64,000 nt of DNA from Camellia lanceoleosa (Eukaryota > Streptophyta > Magnoliopsida > Ericales > Theaceae): NCBI GenBank assembly GCA_025200525.1, contig CM045758.1:170514101-170578100 (forward strand). The letters are read 5' to 3'. The notes beneath the pieces were generated by a model. The model was not told the DNA's origin. It did no database searches and saw nothing but the letters and a program-made list of their open reading frames with translations. Positions 1 through 13,329 of this stretch are shown here, one piece after another (position 1 is the stretch's first letter; each line of letters begins with the position of its first letter). Both the position numbers and the translations under genes were made by a program.

Positions 1-1274
1 TAATAAAAAATCAAAAATTAAAAAAGTCAAAAAAATTCTTTCTAAATCAGATTTTTTAACTCTAAATTAAAATAATCAAAAAAATTAAAAAATCAACCCA
101 CCTTACAAAAAGAGGTTTAGTTTTTCTTTCAATACTCTTCCTCAAAATAAATGCCATACCTTGGACTGACCGTCCATTCAATGCCCGACATTTTATGGTG
201 ACCTCTGCCACGGGATTAGGACCTTTTATTTCTAGATTTTTATTTTTTTTATTTTAAAATATGAGACAAATTATATATATATATTTTATTTCATATACTT
301 TTTATGCCAAATGTATAATTTTTTTTTTAATTTCTTAATACGTGTATTAAGAAAAAAACGTTAATAAAATTCTTAAATAATTTGTAAATATTGAATTATA
401 TTTTGAGATTATCATATTTTGTCATTCACACAAATTACAACAATTGCTAGTGTTTTAAGACCAAAAAAAAAAAAAAAAGAAAAAAAAAAGAAGAAGATTT
501 AGATACTGAATTCAAGTTGATGATTTCTATACAAAGAATTTTTCAATTTACTAGTTAAACTAATCAAAATCTAAGTTGATGAACAATCAAATCCAATGGT
601 TAAAAATTTTTTTTTTTGGGCAAAAAAAAATATTAACAAAATCAGCAAAGGTATAATAAGGTAGAATAAAACAATGAACCGAATTGCATCATAGCTATCC
701 AGATATATTCCAACTAAATTGGCACATGAACTTCAAGTAAAATCATATGCAAACACCAAGCTAAACAGTTGAATCAAATTGATTCAAATGGTAAGCAATA
801 ATCAAGTGTGTTTTTTTTCTTTTTTTTTTTATGGCCCTTCAAAGTTTTCATTAAATTTTTAGTGTGGTTAAAAAATAAAAAATAAAAAATAAAACCTATG
901 AAATATCGAAATGCTATCAAAAGGGGCGATTACGAATCCGGGCTGGTTGAGGCCCAAAAGGCCTTGCATGTGGTAGGTTGGCCCAACCCTACAATTTCAG
1001 TCTCGCTGGCTGCAAACTCTTCTGGGCCTTCAAGAAATACAAATATTCCTTGTTGAATAATTTTTTTGCACATTTAACTAGTGATCCGGTTGAAATAGAT
1101 ATATTCAACCGAATCAAACACAATTCTCTCGCATAGAATCAAATCACAAAACCTGACATGACTCGTATTGTGATCCGATTATATACACTTAGAATTTTTA
1201 GTTAACGTTTGAGTCATGTACTACATGACTCATTATCTTTGTTTATTTTAAAACAGCAGCAGTTGGGAGCTCGA
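1..1274. other. AT-rich intergenic DNA
   Basis: No open frame or splice pattern supports a gene. The stretch has many A/T homopolymers (for example near 464-490 and 608-620) and one richer patch near 925-1025 that contains repeated ggcccaa words. It resembles decayed repeat sequence, but I cannot name a family. Confidence 0.6.
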
Positions 1275-1430
1275 ATTGTGGGGGTCCCGAATCCCCACAA
1301 TTCTCATTTCAAGTAAAAAAGAAAAAAAAAAAAAGAAAACAGAAAAAAAAAAAATCAATTTCCAAAAAAGGAAATTAGGAATATTCGGTGCACTATTTTT
1401 AGGGACACAAAACATTTTTCATTTTAAAAT
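1275..1430. repeat. A-rich short repeat, copy 1 of 2
   Basis: A GC-richer head with CCCC-containing words is followed by TCAAGTAAAAAAG, a long A-rich tract, then GGAAATTAGGA and an end reading ACAAAACATTT. The same order of words recurs at 39700-39845, so this is a dispersed short non-autonomous repeat. No TSD could be fixed. The 61-codon frame across it is only lysine-rich low complexity and is not called as a gene. Confidence 0.5.
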
Positions 1431-1583
1431 ACTGCTAGAAAGATCAAGATCATCTATCTAATTTTTCTATAATGATTTTGTTGTACTTTTACCACAGCAA
1501 GACATGTGAACAAAATATATAATCCATCTCAAGTTTAAAATTGAAATAAAATGACATTAAAATGAAGTTTTTTTTTTTTTTGT

Positions 1584-1953
1584 GGAAAAATTACACTGTT
1601 AGTCCCTGTACTTTGGCTTATGTCATTTTGGTCCCTATAATTTCAATTGAATCAATTTTGACCCTAGACTTTTGATTTTGCCTCAAATTGGTCCAATTAT
1701 TTTGAATTGTTAGCATTTTTTTATGACAAATGCGCACATAAGCGGCATGTGTCATATTTTTTGGAGCAAAATTGTAAACTTGATCAATGTAGTGACTTAA
1801 CCTCAACCAATTCTGTCAAAAACTCTATCAACATCTTCAATTGAACCAAATTAAAACAAAATTTAAAATTAAAGGTCAAAATTGAGCCAATTGAAACTGT
1901 AGGGACTAAAATGACATAAGCAAAAATGTAGGGTCTACTAGTGTAATTTCTCC
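1584..1953. mobile_element. MITE with long terminal inverted repeats (TTACACT/AGTCCCT type)
   Basis: The left end reads GGAAAAATTACACTGTTAGT and the right end, reverse-complemented, reads GGAGAAATTACACTAGTAGA. Similarity continues inward for roughly 90 bp through words such as GCTTATGTCATTTT, giving a stem-loop of about 370 bp. It has no coding capacity. The TSD is hidden in flanking poly-T. Related ends occur at 15951-16374 and in the foldback element at 37954-39624. Confidence 0.75.
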
Positions 1954-2486
1954 TTTTTTTCTCTCTTTTTTTTTTTTTTTAATTTCAACTTTAAATCTAG
2001 ACCATTTAATTATTTATATAAAAAAAAAAAATTAATTAGAAAGAGATCCATGATAGGATCATGATTCCTTAATAGATTATAGCATGAATGTATGAGAATC
2101 TTCCCATGCCATAACAATCCATAACTAATACATTCAAAATCAAGGTACAGATGTTAGTTGTCTTAATAGATAAATAATTATCATATGATATGATTGAGAC
2201 AATTTAAAATATATAATAAAAAAATAGCCAATGTAGAGCTTCACTGCTAATGTGTACAAAGTGGACTATTTCTTGTGACAAATGAAGAAATTAATCAATT
2301 ATTTTAAGATTAATATTATTCTACAAGTAAAAAGGAGGGGAAACATTCAACTAGTGATCCTTAAACATGCAATATTTTAATTAATTGATTGTTGCACAAC
2401 CGTTTTATATTTGTGCCCAGGTATTGCTCATGTATGGATAGGACATTGATATAGTATGTGGAATTTTTGTTTCATATATATATATG

Positions 2487-2594
2487 AAAAATGTCTCGTA
2501 ACTCAAATTTTGTGGCTCAAAAGTGGCTCAAACCAAAACGATGTCGTTTTGGCCATTTGAGCCACTAAATTTGAGCTACGTAGTATTGTCGTGT
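2487..2594. mobile_element. Short foldback MITE with central ACGAYGTCGT palindrome, copy 1
   Basis: The left arm carries ATGTCTCGTAACTCAAATTT and GTGGCTCAAAAGTGGCTCAAA. The right arm is its inverted complement, ending CTACGTAGTATTGTC. The centre is the near-palindrome AAAACGATGTCGTTTT. A longer copy at 23168-23336 has almost the same arms, which defines a family. Confidence 0.75.
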
Positions 2595-4136
2595 ATATAT
2601 ATATATATTGATGATCGGATGTGTGGATTAGTTTACACAAATCTCAACTAATCCTGAAATTTATACAAAGCGTTCCATTCACGTGAATCAAGCAAATCTC
2701 AGGTAAAATTCGCGAGCGTGCGTGGCCCCAAAAAATTGATAACACCTAATGAGAGTTGAACTTGAGACCTAAAGAAGACACACCCCAAGTCCCAAGTTAC
2801 ACCCGTTATGCCAATCCTTTAAGTTTTTTGTTTGATATATTATCATTCACTACACATAGTTGGAGCTGAGATCATTAGCAAAGACTTTACCCTGAGGTGA
2901 AACATTCGGATACACAGACACGTTAGAGTTGTGGAACATTTAATTGTGGGAGAACAATGAATAAATAAGAATTATATATCGGGCAAATATTAAAGTATAA
3001 AATTTATGTGTTTGCCTTAAAAATTAAGATTAGGTTTGTGATTTAATTATAATCTGAAAGAGTTATATTAAGATATTTGTCCCTAATTATAAATACATTG
3101 AATTAGGATGACAAGTTATAAATGCAGAAATATCAAATTACTTTTACTCAAGAATTGTAAATCACACTTGTATGTTGGCAATCATTGACAATCACTGCGA
3201 TTTTGTTGTTATATTAGAAATAGTTATAAGCGAGATATAGAGAAAGTTGTCCTCCAATTATCACTATATAGAATTATGACTATGTTTATGATAAAAAAAA
3301 GAATTACAATATAGAGATAATTGTCCTCTAATTATAAATACATAGAATTAGAATTACAAGTTACAACGGCAAAAATTTTAAAATATCCTTACTTCTGTAT
3401 TTACATAGTTGAGTAGTTAGTATATTGTAACTAGTAGTTAGTATATTGTACTTATCATTAAGAGTGTCACCAATTAATTGTTATACATGATTTGAAAAAT
3501 ATTGCATATAATTTTAATTTTTACAATATTTTTCCATCCGTAAATATAAGTGAGTGGGTCTCATTGCCTAGTGCGTAATAGGAGAATAAGATAATAAATT
3601 GAATAAAAATACTACAAATAAATTTTACTCAGAAAATTATCTAGAAATATCAAAATATGATTGAGATTCAATTAACACATGGATCTCACAATATACACTC
3701 ACACTTCAATTCTTGGCACAAATTTGAGAAAATTCCGAAGCCCTAGTCTTAGGCCTATTTTGGGAACCTTCAATTTTAGTAAAAAATTCAAAAAAATAAC
3801 TACAAAAAAAATCAACTATTATCTCTATTTTTTTATGTCTTTTTTTTATAAGAAGTTAAAAAATCACTAAAAAATCAATTATCAAAACAATCCTTAATCT
3901 AAATTGAATTACGTATAGAGCATTGCTCTTGCTATTTACTGTATATGTCATTTTTAAATGGAGCATGTTGCACATCACTTCTTGAGTATGGAGAGCAAAG
4001 TTTAAATGAAGAGACATTGATGCATATTCACCACCAAGACGTTTTCTTTTCCCCTCTCCCAAACAGTTTATTTTAATTTATACACAGAAACAACAACCCC
4101 ATCATATTCCTTGGCCATATATGCCGCCCTAAAATT
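2595..4136. other. Intergenic DNA upstream of the kinase gene
   Basis: AT-rich and without a supported gene. A duplicated 'tagttagtatattgta' word sits near 3415-3450. Around 2700-2820 there is a patch of mixed composition typical of old transposon tails. The kinase promoter presumably lies in the right-hand part, but no TATA box is clear enough to call. Confidence 0.5.
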
Positions 4137-4336
4137 GTGAGACCAAGTCACAATATTCATTACATGTCTAATACTCTCTCAATTGACTGCCGGCAACTTA
4201 TCAGTCTTTTTGTGACTAATTCTCTTTCTCTTTCTCTGTCTCTTGATGGTAGTCAAGTCAAGCAACTTCATGCAAAGAAGAGAGAGGAAGAATTCAAACA
4301 TGCCTTTGCTTGGTTGATTCTAAGTGATGAAATGCA
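4137..4336 (+). promoter_or_regulatory. Probable 5' leader of the kinase gene
   Basis: This 200-bp stretch before the chosen ATG has a pyrimidine-rich CTCTTTCTCTTTCTCTGTCTC run (4221-4244), as many plant leaders do. It also contains short upstream ATGs, one opening a 67-codon frame that overlaps the main start at 4337-4340. Assignment as leader is inference from position and composition. Confidence 0.35.
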
Positions 4337-4780
4337 ATGAGAATGGCTAATACACACTACTCAGCAGCAGTAGCACCTCCACCGGCGTCGACACGTAGGC
4401 CAATAATACCACTTGAGCCACTACAGATTCGAAATTCAGTTCTAACCCATAACCATCTATGGTGGGGATTTGCTGTTGCCTTCGTTACTTTGTGTGTTGG
4501 TGCCCTTCTCTACTTTTGTCTCAAGAGCAACCTCATTTCCAGTTGCAAACAACGTTGGAAGCGACAAGGTAGTGTTGGTATTGTGCATTTTGAATTATTC
4601 ACCCCAATTTAAAGAGGATAATTTTTTGTTATTTTTTTTATTACGCACTTTGTAACCATTATCTTTTGTATTTGCTATAACATAGTTAATTTCAGCAGAT
4701 ATGGCCATAATCCTAATTTTGAAATAAAGCACTCAAATTTTGTGTTATATGTATGTGTGATTATTTAAATTTAATTAAAA

Positions 4781-4819
<39 letters not shown>

Positions 4820-7800
4820 ATAAATCTTTTTAAAGAATTCCAAACTTACTGTAAAATTCTCTTTTAACCTCTTTTTTGGGTGAAATAATACCCAACTCCT
4901 ATCCATTTTTTCTAAATTATTAAATATAAGTAAAAAAATATGATTATTGGGAATTTAGGAATGATTTAGAGGGTTTTTGGGATGATTTAAATAAGTATAA
5001 TTTTAATTATTTTACGAAAAAATGTATAAAAAATAGAGAGATAATGTAATCCAAACGAGATGCTGTAAAAAAAATTTAAAAAAAAAAAAAACGAAGTGTA
5101 CTTTTATAAGAGATGCCAAATAGTGTCTTAGTTCATCTTCAATTTTGTGAAAGTATTATCTCTTTGATTTGATAGAGATTTAATGAAATGATTGAAGTAC
5201 ATTTTAGTCAATTTTTTTTTATACAAGTTTGAATTTGATGAAATAATTCTGATAAAGAATTGGTGTTGTTAGACCATCTCCAACGGAGAACCAAACTCAG
5301 CATCAAATTCAAAATTTGATGAAAAACCCACTTTTTGGAGCTCCAACCGTTGCACCAAATCGATATCAAATCGAGAATTCAGCAAATCTTTCACCAAACT
5401 GAGTACAGTCGAAGCATTTCACCAAAATACTGTTACTGACCGTTGGGATGAGAGAACCGGGCGACCATCCGGGTGACCAACCGGTCGCCCCGAAAAAAAG
5501 TTCAGACAGTTCACTAAACGGTTCAAACCAGTAAAAAAAAAAAAAAAAAAATTTTTTGCCTAGGTGGTCGACCACCCGATTGACCACCGAAGTTCAAAAG
5601 TTGAAACAAAGGTTCAAACCGGTTAAAAAATATATATTTTTGGCCTTCTGGGTTGGCGGTCGACAGTCAACCAACCGGTTGCCCGGCGCTAATTTGGTGA
5701 AACGAATTTGATGCGAACTATTGGAGCGCGAAATATCAAATCAAGGAAATCGCCCATTTTTTACTCAAATCTGATGAAACATTTGCTGAACCGTTGGAGA
5801 TGCTCTTAGGGAATCTCTAATCCTTTTATCAAATTTAAGTAGAAATTTGATAAGAAATTTGATTTGACATGATGCAATTTAATGGTAAATTTAAAAATTT
5901 TATCAAATACTTTTATAAGCCCATTAAGATAAAAAAAATTCAATTGTGCGAGAGAATATTCAAACGTTTGATCTCAACGGACACTTACAAAATTTGATGG
6001 AAGGATGAAGTATTTGATAAAAATTTAACTCTCCTTTCATTTGATATCAATTTGATAAAATGGTTGGAGTACCATTTTAATTAATTTTTGATTAAATTTA
6101 AATTTGATAAAGGATTGAAAATGGCTTTATTCCTTATATATTAGATTCAAAATAAAATGAACAGGAAAATTGGATGCGAAGAAAATGATGTTGAGGAGGT
6201 TCCAGTTGGAAGAGCTGGAGAAGGCGACCAACAATTTCAGCCAAGAATGTCTGGTGGGTTCTGGTGCATTCGGAAATGTCTACAGAGGCATGTTCGGTGT
6301 GGAGGGAACACTCGCAATCAAGAAAGCCCATGCCGATTCCTACATTAGCAAGGACGAATTCAGAAATGGTAATTATATACAACTGCTACAAAAAGTTCAA
6401 TATTTAAGATTTGACTGATTTTGATGTAGTTTTCTTGAAACAGAGGTTAGATTACTCTCAAAAGTCAAGCACAGAAACCTGGTTGGTTTGGTGGGATTCT
6501 GTGAAGAACCCGGTATGTAGATTCTTCTTCCCGCTTTTGAATTTTTTTATCTATTATAAAAAGACGTATAAAAAATTAGGGGATAATATACCCCAATAAG
6601 TTAATAATGTGGTTTATTTAGCTCTAGAGGGATATAAGACTTGTTTTGGGTACAGTTTATTTTTTTAATTTTTTATTTATTACAAAAAAAAAAATGTAAA
6701 AATAAAGAAATGATGTGGTCAAAGTAAGCCAATAAATTACTTATTTTTGTATATTCAAAACAATTGATCACTAACACAACAATTTTGTTTTCTTAATCGG
6801 TTGGGTTGGGTTTTATCTTTCAACAGGGTCGAAAGGAGAGAAAATACTAGTCTATGAATACGTGCCGAACGGTTCTCTACTTGAGTACATTACTGGTAAA
6901 GTTCTAATTTGTTGTTTCCTTGGTTTTTTTTTTTTTTTTTTTTTTTTTGGATGTTCGAGTGTTGGGGCTAACTTGTAATTAATGTTAACTTAGGTTTTAT
7001 TTGGCATGTGTTAAAATAGTACATGTTATTTTAACACATTATTATCACAATTATCTTATTTAAGTCACATCACTTCTCTACCACATCACTTTAAATCTAA
7101 CTCATATTTCATTTTTTTTATAAAAAATAAAACTAAAAAAAATACTAATTCAGTACTTTTCAAACAACCCCTTAGTTTGTTTGAACGAAAAATATTGTAA
7201 GAGTGAATTAAAGTAAATCTTTTTAAACTATGGTTTATTAATATTTTGTGTTTTGAACTTCAAAACTTAGGGAGTTAACCAGGATCAAAGCCATAAGTGT
7301 GATGTGTTAAATGGGACCTCGCAAGCGGGTTATGGGATTGATCTCCTGAGATTAATCGGGGTGCGTTTAAGCTAGTTCGGATACCCTGATTATCCAAAAA
7401 AAAAAAAAGGTGTGATATATGCTGATTTTGTATAAATTCTTTGCAGAATCTTAATGGAAGGGGTAAGCTATAATAAAGTAGTACTTTGATGGAAGGGGTA
7501 AGCAATAATCAAGTAATATTTTGAAATGACTAATTGTTGAGTTTTGAAGTTAAGAGAATAGCAAATAACTTGTATAGATGGTTTTCCAATACTAAGAGGA
7601 TACCGGATTAAGAGTACAAATGAATCATAATTTAATGAGGTTTATTGTAATTTATCCATATTTCACAAATAATTTTTAATGTGATGTGATTTTCTATCTA
7701 TACTATTATTAAGTGAATGTCTAAATTATTTTAGTGAAGCCTTCTTTTCTTCATGCCACGTAACAACTTTATATATGCTAAAATAAAAATATTATTATAC

Positions 7801-10800
7801 ACATCATAAACAAGTTTTGAATCCAAGATCTTGGGTGTCATTAAGTGCATACTTATTACTTAAGCAACATACATATTATGATATTAAATTCTTTATTATT
7901 TATTTTAATTATTGATTATCTGAATTACACATGTATTACATGTGTCACCCACTGGTATTAGTGATGCTATTAGTGATGGTGATAGGTTGGTAGATTGAAA
8001 ATACATTGTGAGGTTGGTAAAATTTTAATGGAGAAAAAAAAAATTCAAAAGTACAAAAGTTTTGCAGCTTGAACTTGTGTTTCATTATTTTTGTTTTCTG
8101 TTAAATCAAATGTCAAAAATAAAAAATAAATTAAACAGTGCCCTAGTTAACATTTCTTAATCCATTATAGCTTGTCAATTCTTTTGATTATGGCTGCACA
8201 GGAAGGGGAGGGAGGACCTTAAGCTGGAGTGAAAGAGTAAACATTGCCATTGGAGCAGCAAAAGGTAGTTCACATTCACATACTTATTGTTAGTGGTAAC
8301 ACGAACAAATAATAGAAGGTGGTAAATAATATTAAATATTTTAAAGATTAATAATTAAATACTATGATATTAATTTACATAGATACTTAAATAATAGATT
8401 TGATTAATCTCATCTAAAAAGGAAGGGTAAGAGTGAAATTCTATAAATATAAGATAAAAAATAAAAAATAAATTAAGTTTAAATTTGAAGATAAACTATA
8501 ACATTATAGAAAGTGAAAATCAGTAAATCGTAGAAAAAGAATAAATTTAATTGGAAATCAAAAGCCATAGTAGATTCTATAAATATAAGATAAAGATTAA
8601 AAAAAATCAAGTGTAAATTTGAAGATAAAATATAAGAATACAAAAAGAGAAACTTAGATAAATCTTAGAAAAATAAGGTAGAGAGAAATTTAGTAAATAT
8701 CAACTGAAGATTAGAAAAAAAAAAAAAAAATTGAAATCTAAAAATTCAAAAATAAGATAAGATAAACTTGAAAAACAAAATCTAATCTAATATAACTCTA
8801 ATAATATAAGAACTAGCGAGAGTAGTAGTTTAAAAATTAGATAAAAGTAAAATGTCACCTATAATTTTTTAAAATTTGTAAATAAAAAAAATTCAAAAAT
8901 AAGAACTGTATTAAGTTAAAAATATATAAGAGTTAAAAGTCATCTATAATTTTTAAAAATTTAAATTTTGTGTAATTAAAAAATAAGTATTTATGTTATC
9001 TTATTATATAAATTTTAACTTTATTTTGTGTCGACTACCTCTAATTTTTAACATTTTTTGTATTCTAAAGCTATTTAATTACAAAACAAATTCAAGGATC
9101 ACCTTTTATTTTTTTTAAATTTGTTTTGTGTCTATAACATATAAATTTCAACAACTTTTGTATTTTGAAGCTACTAAATAAAAATAGCATCATTGTTTTC
9201 TTAATATCTTAGTTTTATTCTTACTTTATGTTATATGATAATATAATCATTCATTTTAAATAATAAAGTCTTAACCATAAAACGCGCATGACATGAATAT
9301 TTCTTTAACAATAACACGTGAATATAAAATTCAACAATCATAGAAAAAAATTTCGTACCTATGATTTTTTGTCTAAATACATAAAAACATATTTATTTAA
9401 ATTAAGTTTTAAAATTTTGATTATTAATATGTAATGTGTTTATAATTTCAACACAAATATAGTTGAATAATAATTTTGTTTATAAGAAATTAACTAAACT
9501 TTTATTGAAATATTCACATATTGAATTCAATCTGTTTAAAAATTACACGACATTCAATAATGTAATTTAAATTAACTATTAAATAATAATTAAATAAATA
9601 AACATGCATATTGAGTTTTTGTTTTCCGAGTGGATCCAAATGACCTTGTCTACAATTGGTTTCATTATATATATATATATAAAGAGTATTATGAGTTAAA
9701 AACAAAGTAGGTTATTTATATATTTATTAAGGATTTTAAGATCCAATCTTGTGCTTCAAATGTTCCTTTGTGCAAAGGACTTTTTACTACAAAAAAGAAA
9801 CTTGTCAGTTAAAAACTTAATCCTACTTAATTAGTGTACTCACTACATATATGCAAAGAAAAAAAATTTAAACTCATGAAGATCTCAAATAAAAAATAAG
9901 AATATAAGCAAAAATATTTTAGTGCTACTACATAATTAAATTTAGTTACATTTGGATTTAAATTGAGTGCCCCTTTATATATTATAACAAAATCAAACAC
10001 ATAAATTAATATAATTAAAGAACAAAATATAATAAAAAATAAATAAGATTGAATAAAAACTTCTTTCAAACTCGTGAATGTGTTCCAAATACTTATCTCG
10101 ATTAGTACAATTTTTCTTTAAAAAAAATGGGTGAACTCCTAGTGCATCGCAAAACATCACTCTTTGTATTGGTTTTTTAGCCTTTTGTTGTCATTGCTAC
10201 TTTTTTCCTTGTATGTTGTAGTTGTAAAATTTAAAAAAAAAAATGAATAATAAATTTTGTAGGTATAAGCGCATCTACTACATTATTATAATTTCAATAA
10301 CTATTAGAATATGAAGAAGAAGAAATTAAATACACCAAATAAACTAAAACTAAAACAAACAAAAAATCTGCAAAAGAAAAAACAGAGCAAAAAAACATAA
10401 TATGAGATTTCAAATATGTGTTTCTTTTCACATAAGAAAAATCTTGTATAATTGGTTAAATCATCTGTGTAATTTCTTTGTAGGGTTCTTCTATTTTTTA
10501 ATATTTTTACCTAATTTCATATTGTCATAGAAGTAAGGTTTTGAGATTGATAGTTTATTTTTATTTTTATTTTTTGAAATGTGTTTGAGTAGGATATAAA
10601 TTTGATGAAGGAATTTGAATTAGAGTCAGACTCACATTTTATCTGTAAATATTTTGAAAAAATCGTATCCATACGATATTATATATATCCATAGCCTAAG
10701 TAATTAAAGAGTGAAATAAAACATATAAAAAAGAGAAAAATAGGAAAATAGAATGAGAAAAGAATAGATGTGCCACTCAAGAAAGAGTTTAATGAGATGC

Positions 10801-12680
10801 TAAAATTGAGAATTTAGAGTTTTTTACATTTAATTATATAGATAGTATAAATATGCATAACACGTCAACAACATGAAAGAACATTGTTAAATTCACGAGA
10901 AATTTTTGTATGTCAATAGGGTATCACGTGACAATACCTTTCACTAATCACAAATATATATGCTCACTATTATTTCTCAAACACTCAACATAAATGTAGT
11001 GGAGCCTACTATCAAAACCAATCACAATAGTAGAAGGTACCACATAACATGCACCCTATCCGCATACAAAAATTTCTCCAAATTCACTATTCCAAACTTC
11101 AATTTCCCAGGCATAGCTTATTTACATGAAGGCATGAAGCCGAGCATAATTCACCGGGACATAAAACCAAGCAACATCCTAGTAGGAGAGGGATTGGAGG
11201 CCAAAGTTTCAGATTTCGGGTTAGTGAAATCAGGTCCAATCGGAGATCAATCGCATGTCAGTAGTCAGATCAAAGGGACACCGGGGTACCTTGACCCTGC
11301 CTACTGTTCAAGTTTCCATTTGTCTCCGTTCAGCGATGTTTATAGCTTTGGAGTTATACTTCTGCAACTTGTTACTGCTCGGCCTGCTGTTGAAATAAAC
11401 AGAAGTCGATCTAATTATCATATTATTGAATGGGTAAGTATAATTAGAGCATGCATAATTGAACAATCTTATAATGACACTGGTTTCATTTTTTTATTTT
11501 TTATTTTTTATATGCATGGAAGTGTGTAGAATCAAGAGTGGCCGAAAAAACGAACACGAAGGCACAAAAATAAGAGAACTTTTTTGTCTCTGAAATATTA
11601 TTAAATTTTTTTTTTAAATGTACAGAAGTGAACACAACCAAAAGTGCAAAACCCTGAGTCTACTAAGCAACAACCACAAAATGCAATTCATTGCTAATCA
11701 AATAAAAATTAAGAAATCAAAAAAAATTATCAAGTTTGGATACTAGAAATTTAAATTAATTCAAGTTTGGATACTAGAAATTTAAAAAGCATGTCTAACA
11801 AATGGCAACTAAATTGAAATTTTCCAGACAACTTAATTGCAAAACAATAAATTAAATTTGTAAAATGATAAAATTTGAAAGCCTAAATATTAAAATATGT
11901 CTAAAAAGCGTCTTACAACATGACAAAGTGTTGAGTTTTGATTGTTGAGCCGTTTCTAATTGAATATGAACCTTTTAGAACTATTCTACCAACATTTGAG
12001 TGTTCACTTATTTGTTATTTTGTCATCTTGTCATTCAAATGGATTAAATAGGTCTAAACCACTTGGTCTACATTGCATTTTGATGTTATTCAGCTTTTTA
12101 AGATAATATTTAATTTGTATCAAATGCAATTCACATATTGTAAAACATTGGAAAAGGAAAAATTGTTCTTGTTAAAATGCAGGCAAGGCCAAGCTTGGAG
12201 CAAGGCAACGTTGAGAACATCATAGATGCAAATCTACTGTCAGAGAATTGCAACATGAGAATGATGGTGAAGATGGGACAACTTGGTCTAAGATGTGTTG
12301 TCAAAGTTCCCAAACACAGGCCTACAATGACTCAAGTATGGCAAGAGCTGGAGGCAGCCCTCCATTCATCAGACAGCTTCATTCCCAAGCACCCTTCAAA
12401 GGGTCCCGCCTTTCCTTCGAGATCAATCTGCCACGGCACGTCTCGTCGATCGATGGATACTAGTGACTATTCTCAAAGCTTTGTGAGCATAGATGGTGTG
12501 GGACTTCAAAGATTTCATGTGGACATGGATAGCATATCCTTGCATAGCGCGAGCTTGAGATGTTTCGAAACAAGTAGTGTAAGCATCGACATTGACAGCA
12601 ACATCTTGAGGGGAATTTGCGAGGAAACAACAAGTGATAATTATTATGAGGATATGGATATCAGCTTGCCAAGGGATTGA
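4337..12680 (+). CDS. Transmembrane receptor-like Ser/Thr protein kinase with a minimal ectodomain (7 exons)
   Basis: My splice model is 4337-4568, 6165-6368, 6444-6512, 6827-6895, 8202-8264, 11111-11433 and 12183-12680. All introns are GT-AG and the phases agree, giving 485 aa. Residues 1-40 are a Pro-rich head, 41-62 a hydrophobic helix, and 90-384 a kinase domain of receptor-kinase type. The kinase landmarks are a glycine loop GSGAFGNVY (109-117), Lys130, Glu146, HRD (227-229), DFG (247-249), GTPGYLDPAY and HRPTM near 365. All catalytic residues are present and it is an RD kinase, so activity is expected. A Ser-rich tail of about 100 aa follows. There is no obvious cleaved signal peptide or ligand-binding domain, so the helix may be a signal anchor with the kinase in the cytosol. 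ATG 4343 (A at -3, G at +4) is an alternative start two codons later. Ligand and pathway are unknown. The subfamily is not recognised, so no symbol is given. Confidence 0.88.
4784..4817. repeat. (CT)n microsatellite in kinase intron 1
   Basis: About 17 uninterrupted CT dinucleotides lie inside the 1596-bp first intron. Confidence 0.95.
5272..5805. mobile_element. PIF/Harbinger-like MITE in kinase intron 1
   Basis: The ends are inverted: GACCATCTCCAACGG on the left and CCGTTGGAGATGCTC on the right. They are flanked by TTA on both sides (5269-5271 and 5806-5808), the TWA target duplication usual for Tourist-like elements. The interior is non-coding and contains repeated CCGGTCG/CGACCGG words. 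The flanking sequence (about 5140-5268 and 5809-6125) also has inverted ATTTGAT words, so it may sit inside an older element. Confidence 0.75.
7300..7408 (+). mobile_element. SINE-like 3' fragment with A tail in kinase intron 4
   Basis: A moderately GC-rich block with the words GGGATTGATCTCCTGAGATT and AATCGGGGTGCG runs into ACCCTGATTATCC and then 13 A residues. The layout (short, composition unlike the host intron, A-tailed) fits the 3' half of a plant tRNA-derived SINE. I do not see a clear A/B-box promoter, so the copy looks 5'-truncated. Family assignment is from memory of similar plant repeats. Confidence 0.5.
8434..8670. repeat. Diverged tandem duplication in kinase intron 5
   Basis: ATTCTATAAATATAAGATAA starts two consecutive blocks (about 8434 and 8569). 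Each continues through AATTTGAAGATAAA and a TCGTAGAAAA/TCTTAGAAAA word, giving a period of roughly 135 bp. The rest of this 2846-bp intron (8265-11110) is very AT-rich, with nothing else recognisable. Confidence 0.6.
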
Positions 12681-13329
12681 ACTGATTTTGTTTTGTTTGT
12701 GTTTATGGTTTCTATAAAGATAGATTGATGATAAATGTGAATTAGCTTATGTATTTCTGAGTGAGAGGGTTAGATCCATAGAACTTGGGCAACTTGTGCT
12801 TCAATTGAGGAGCTTTTGATTGTCTACTCTGTTTTTTTGGTTTTTTTACTCTGGTTTGTTTGGTTAATAAGAAAAATCATTAGCAGCCATAAGTGAAGCA
12901 GGGAACGTTGATCCCACTGACATCCAAATTTGTATACTGAACCTTCCAAAACACATTTCATATACTAAATATGCATCAATTCTTGTAGACTTTTGCAACA
13001 AAAAATACAAAAATTGAAAATTTATGTACTACGATACGTACCCCAAAAATGAAATGTATCCTGTAAATTTAAACTTAGTTTGGTTTGAACGATTCCAGAA
13101 TAAATCTAATTCACACATTTTATTTTCAGGCTAATTTTTGTGTACTTTTTTTTGAGCCCGTCCCATAGCCCTAGCCTACATATGGATGCTTTTTAAATTT
13201 GCTATAATTGAACACAAGAGAGCCACATATAAATACATGTCCAAGTGAGCTCCTTTAAAATCTATACATGTCCAAGTTTCTGAAACCTGGATGCCTAAAA
13301 CCCTTTCAAATTTCTACTTCTATCTCTTA
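12681..13329. other. Tail-to-tail spacer between two convergent genes
   Basis: This 649-bp gap holds the 3' untranslated regions of the kinase (+) and of the DUF630/DUF632 gene (-). No repeat or extra gene is visible. Exact poly(A) sites cannot be placed. Confidence 0.6.

Noticed and set aside
1276..1461. Lys-rich 61-codon gene
   Set aside because: Poly-A-driven codons within a dispersed short repeat also present at 39700-39845.
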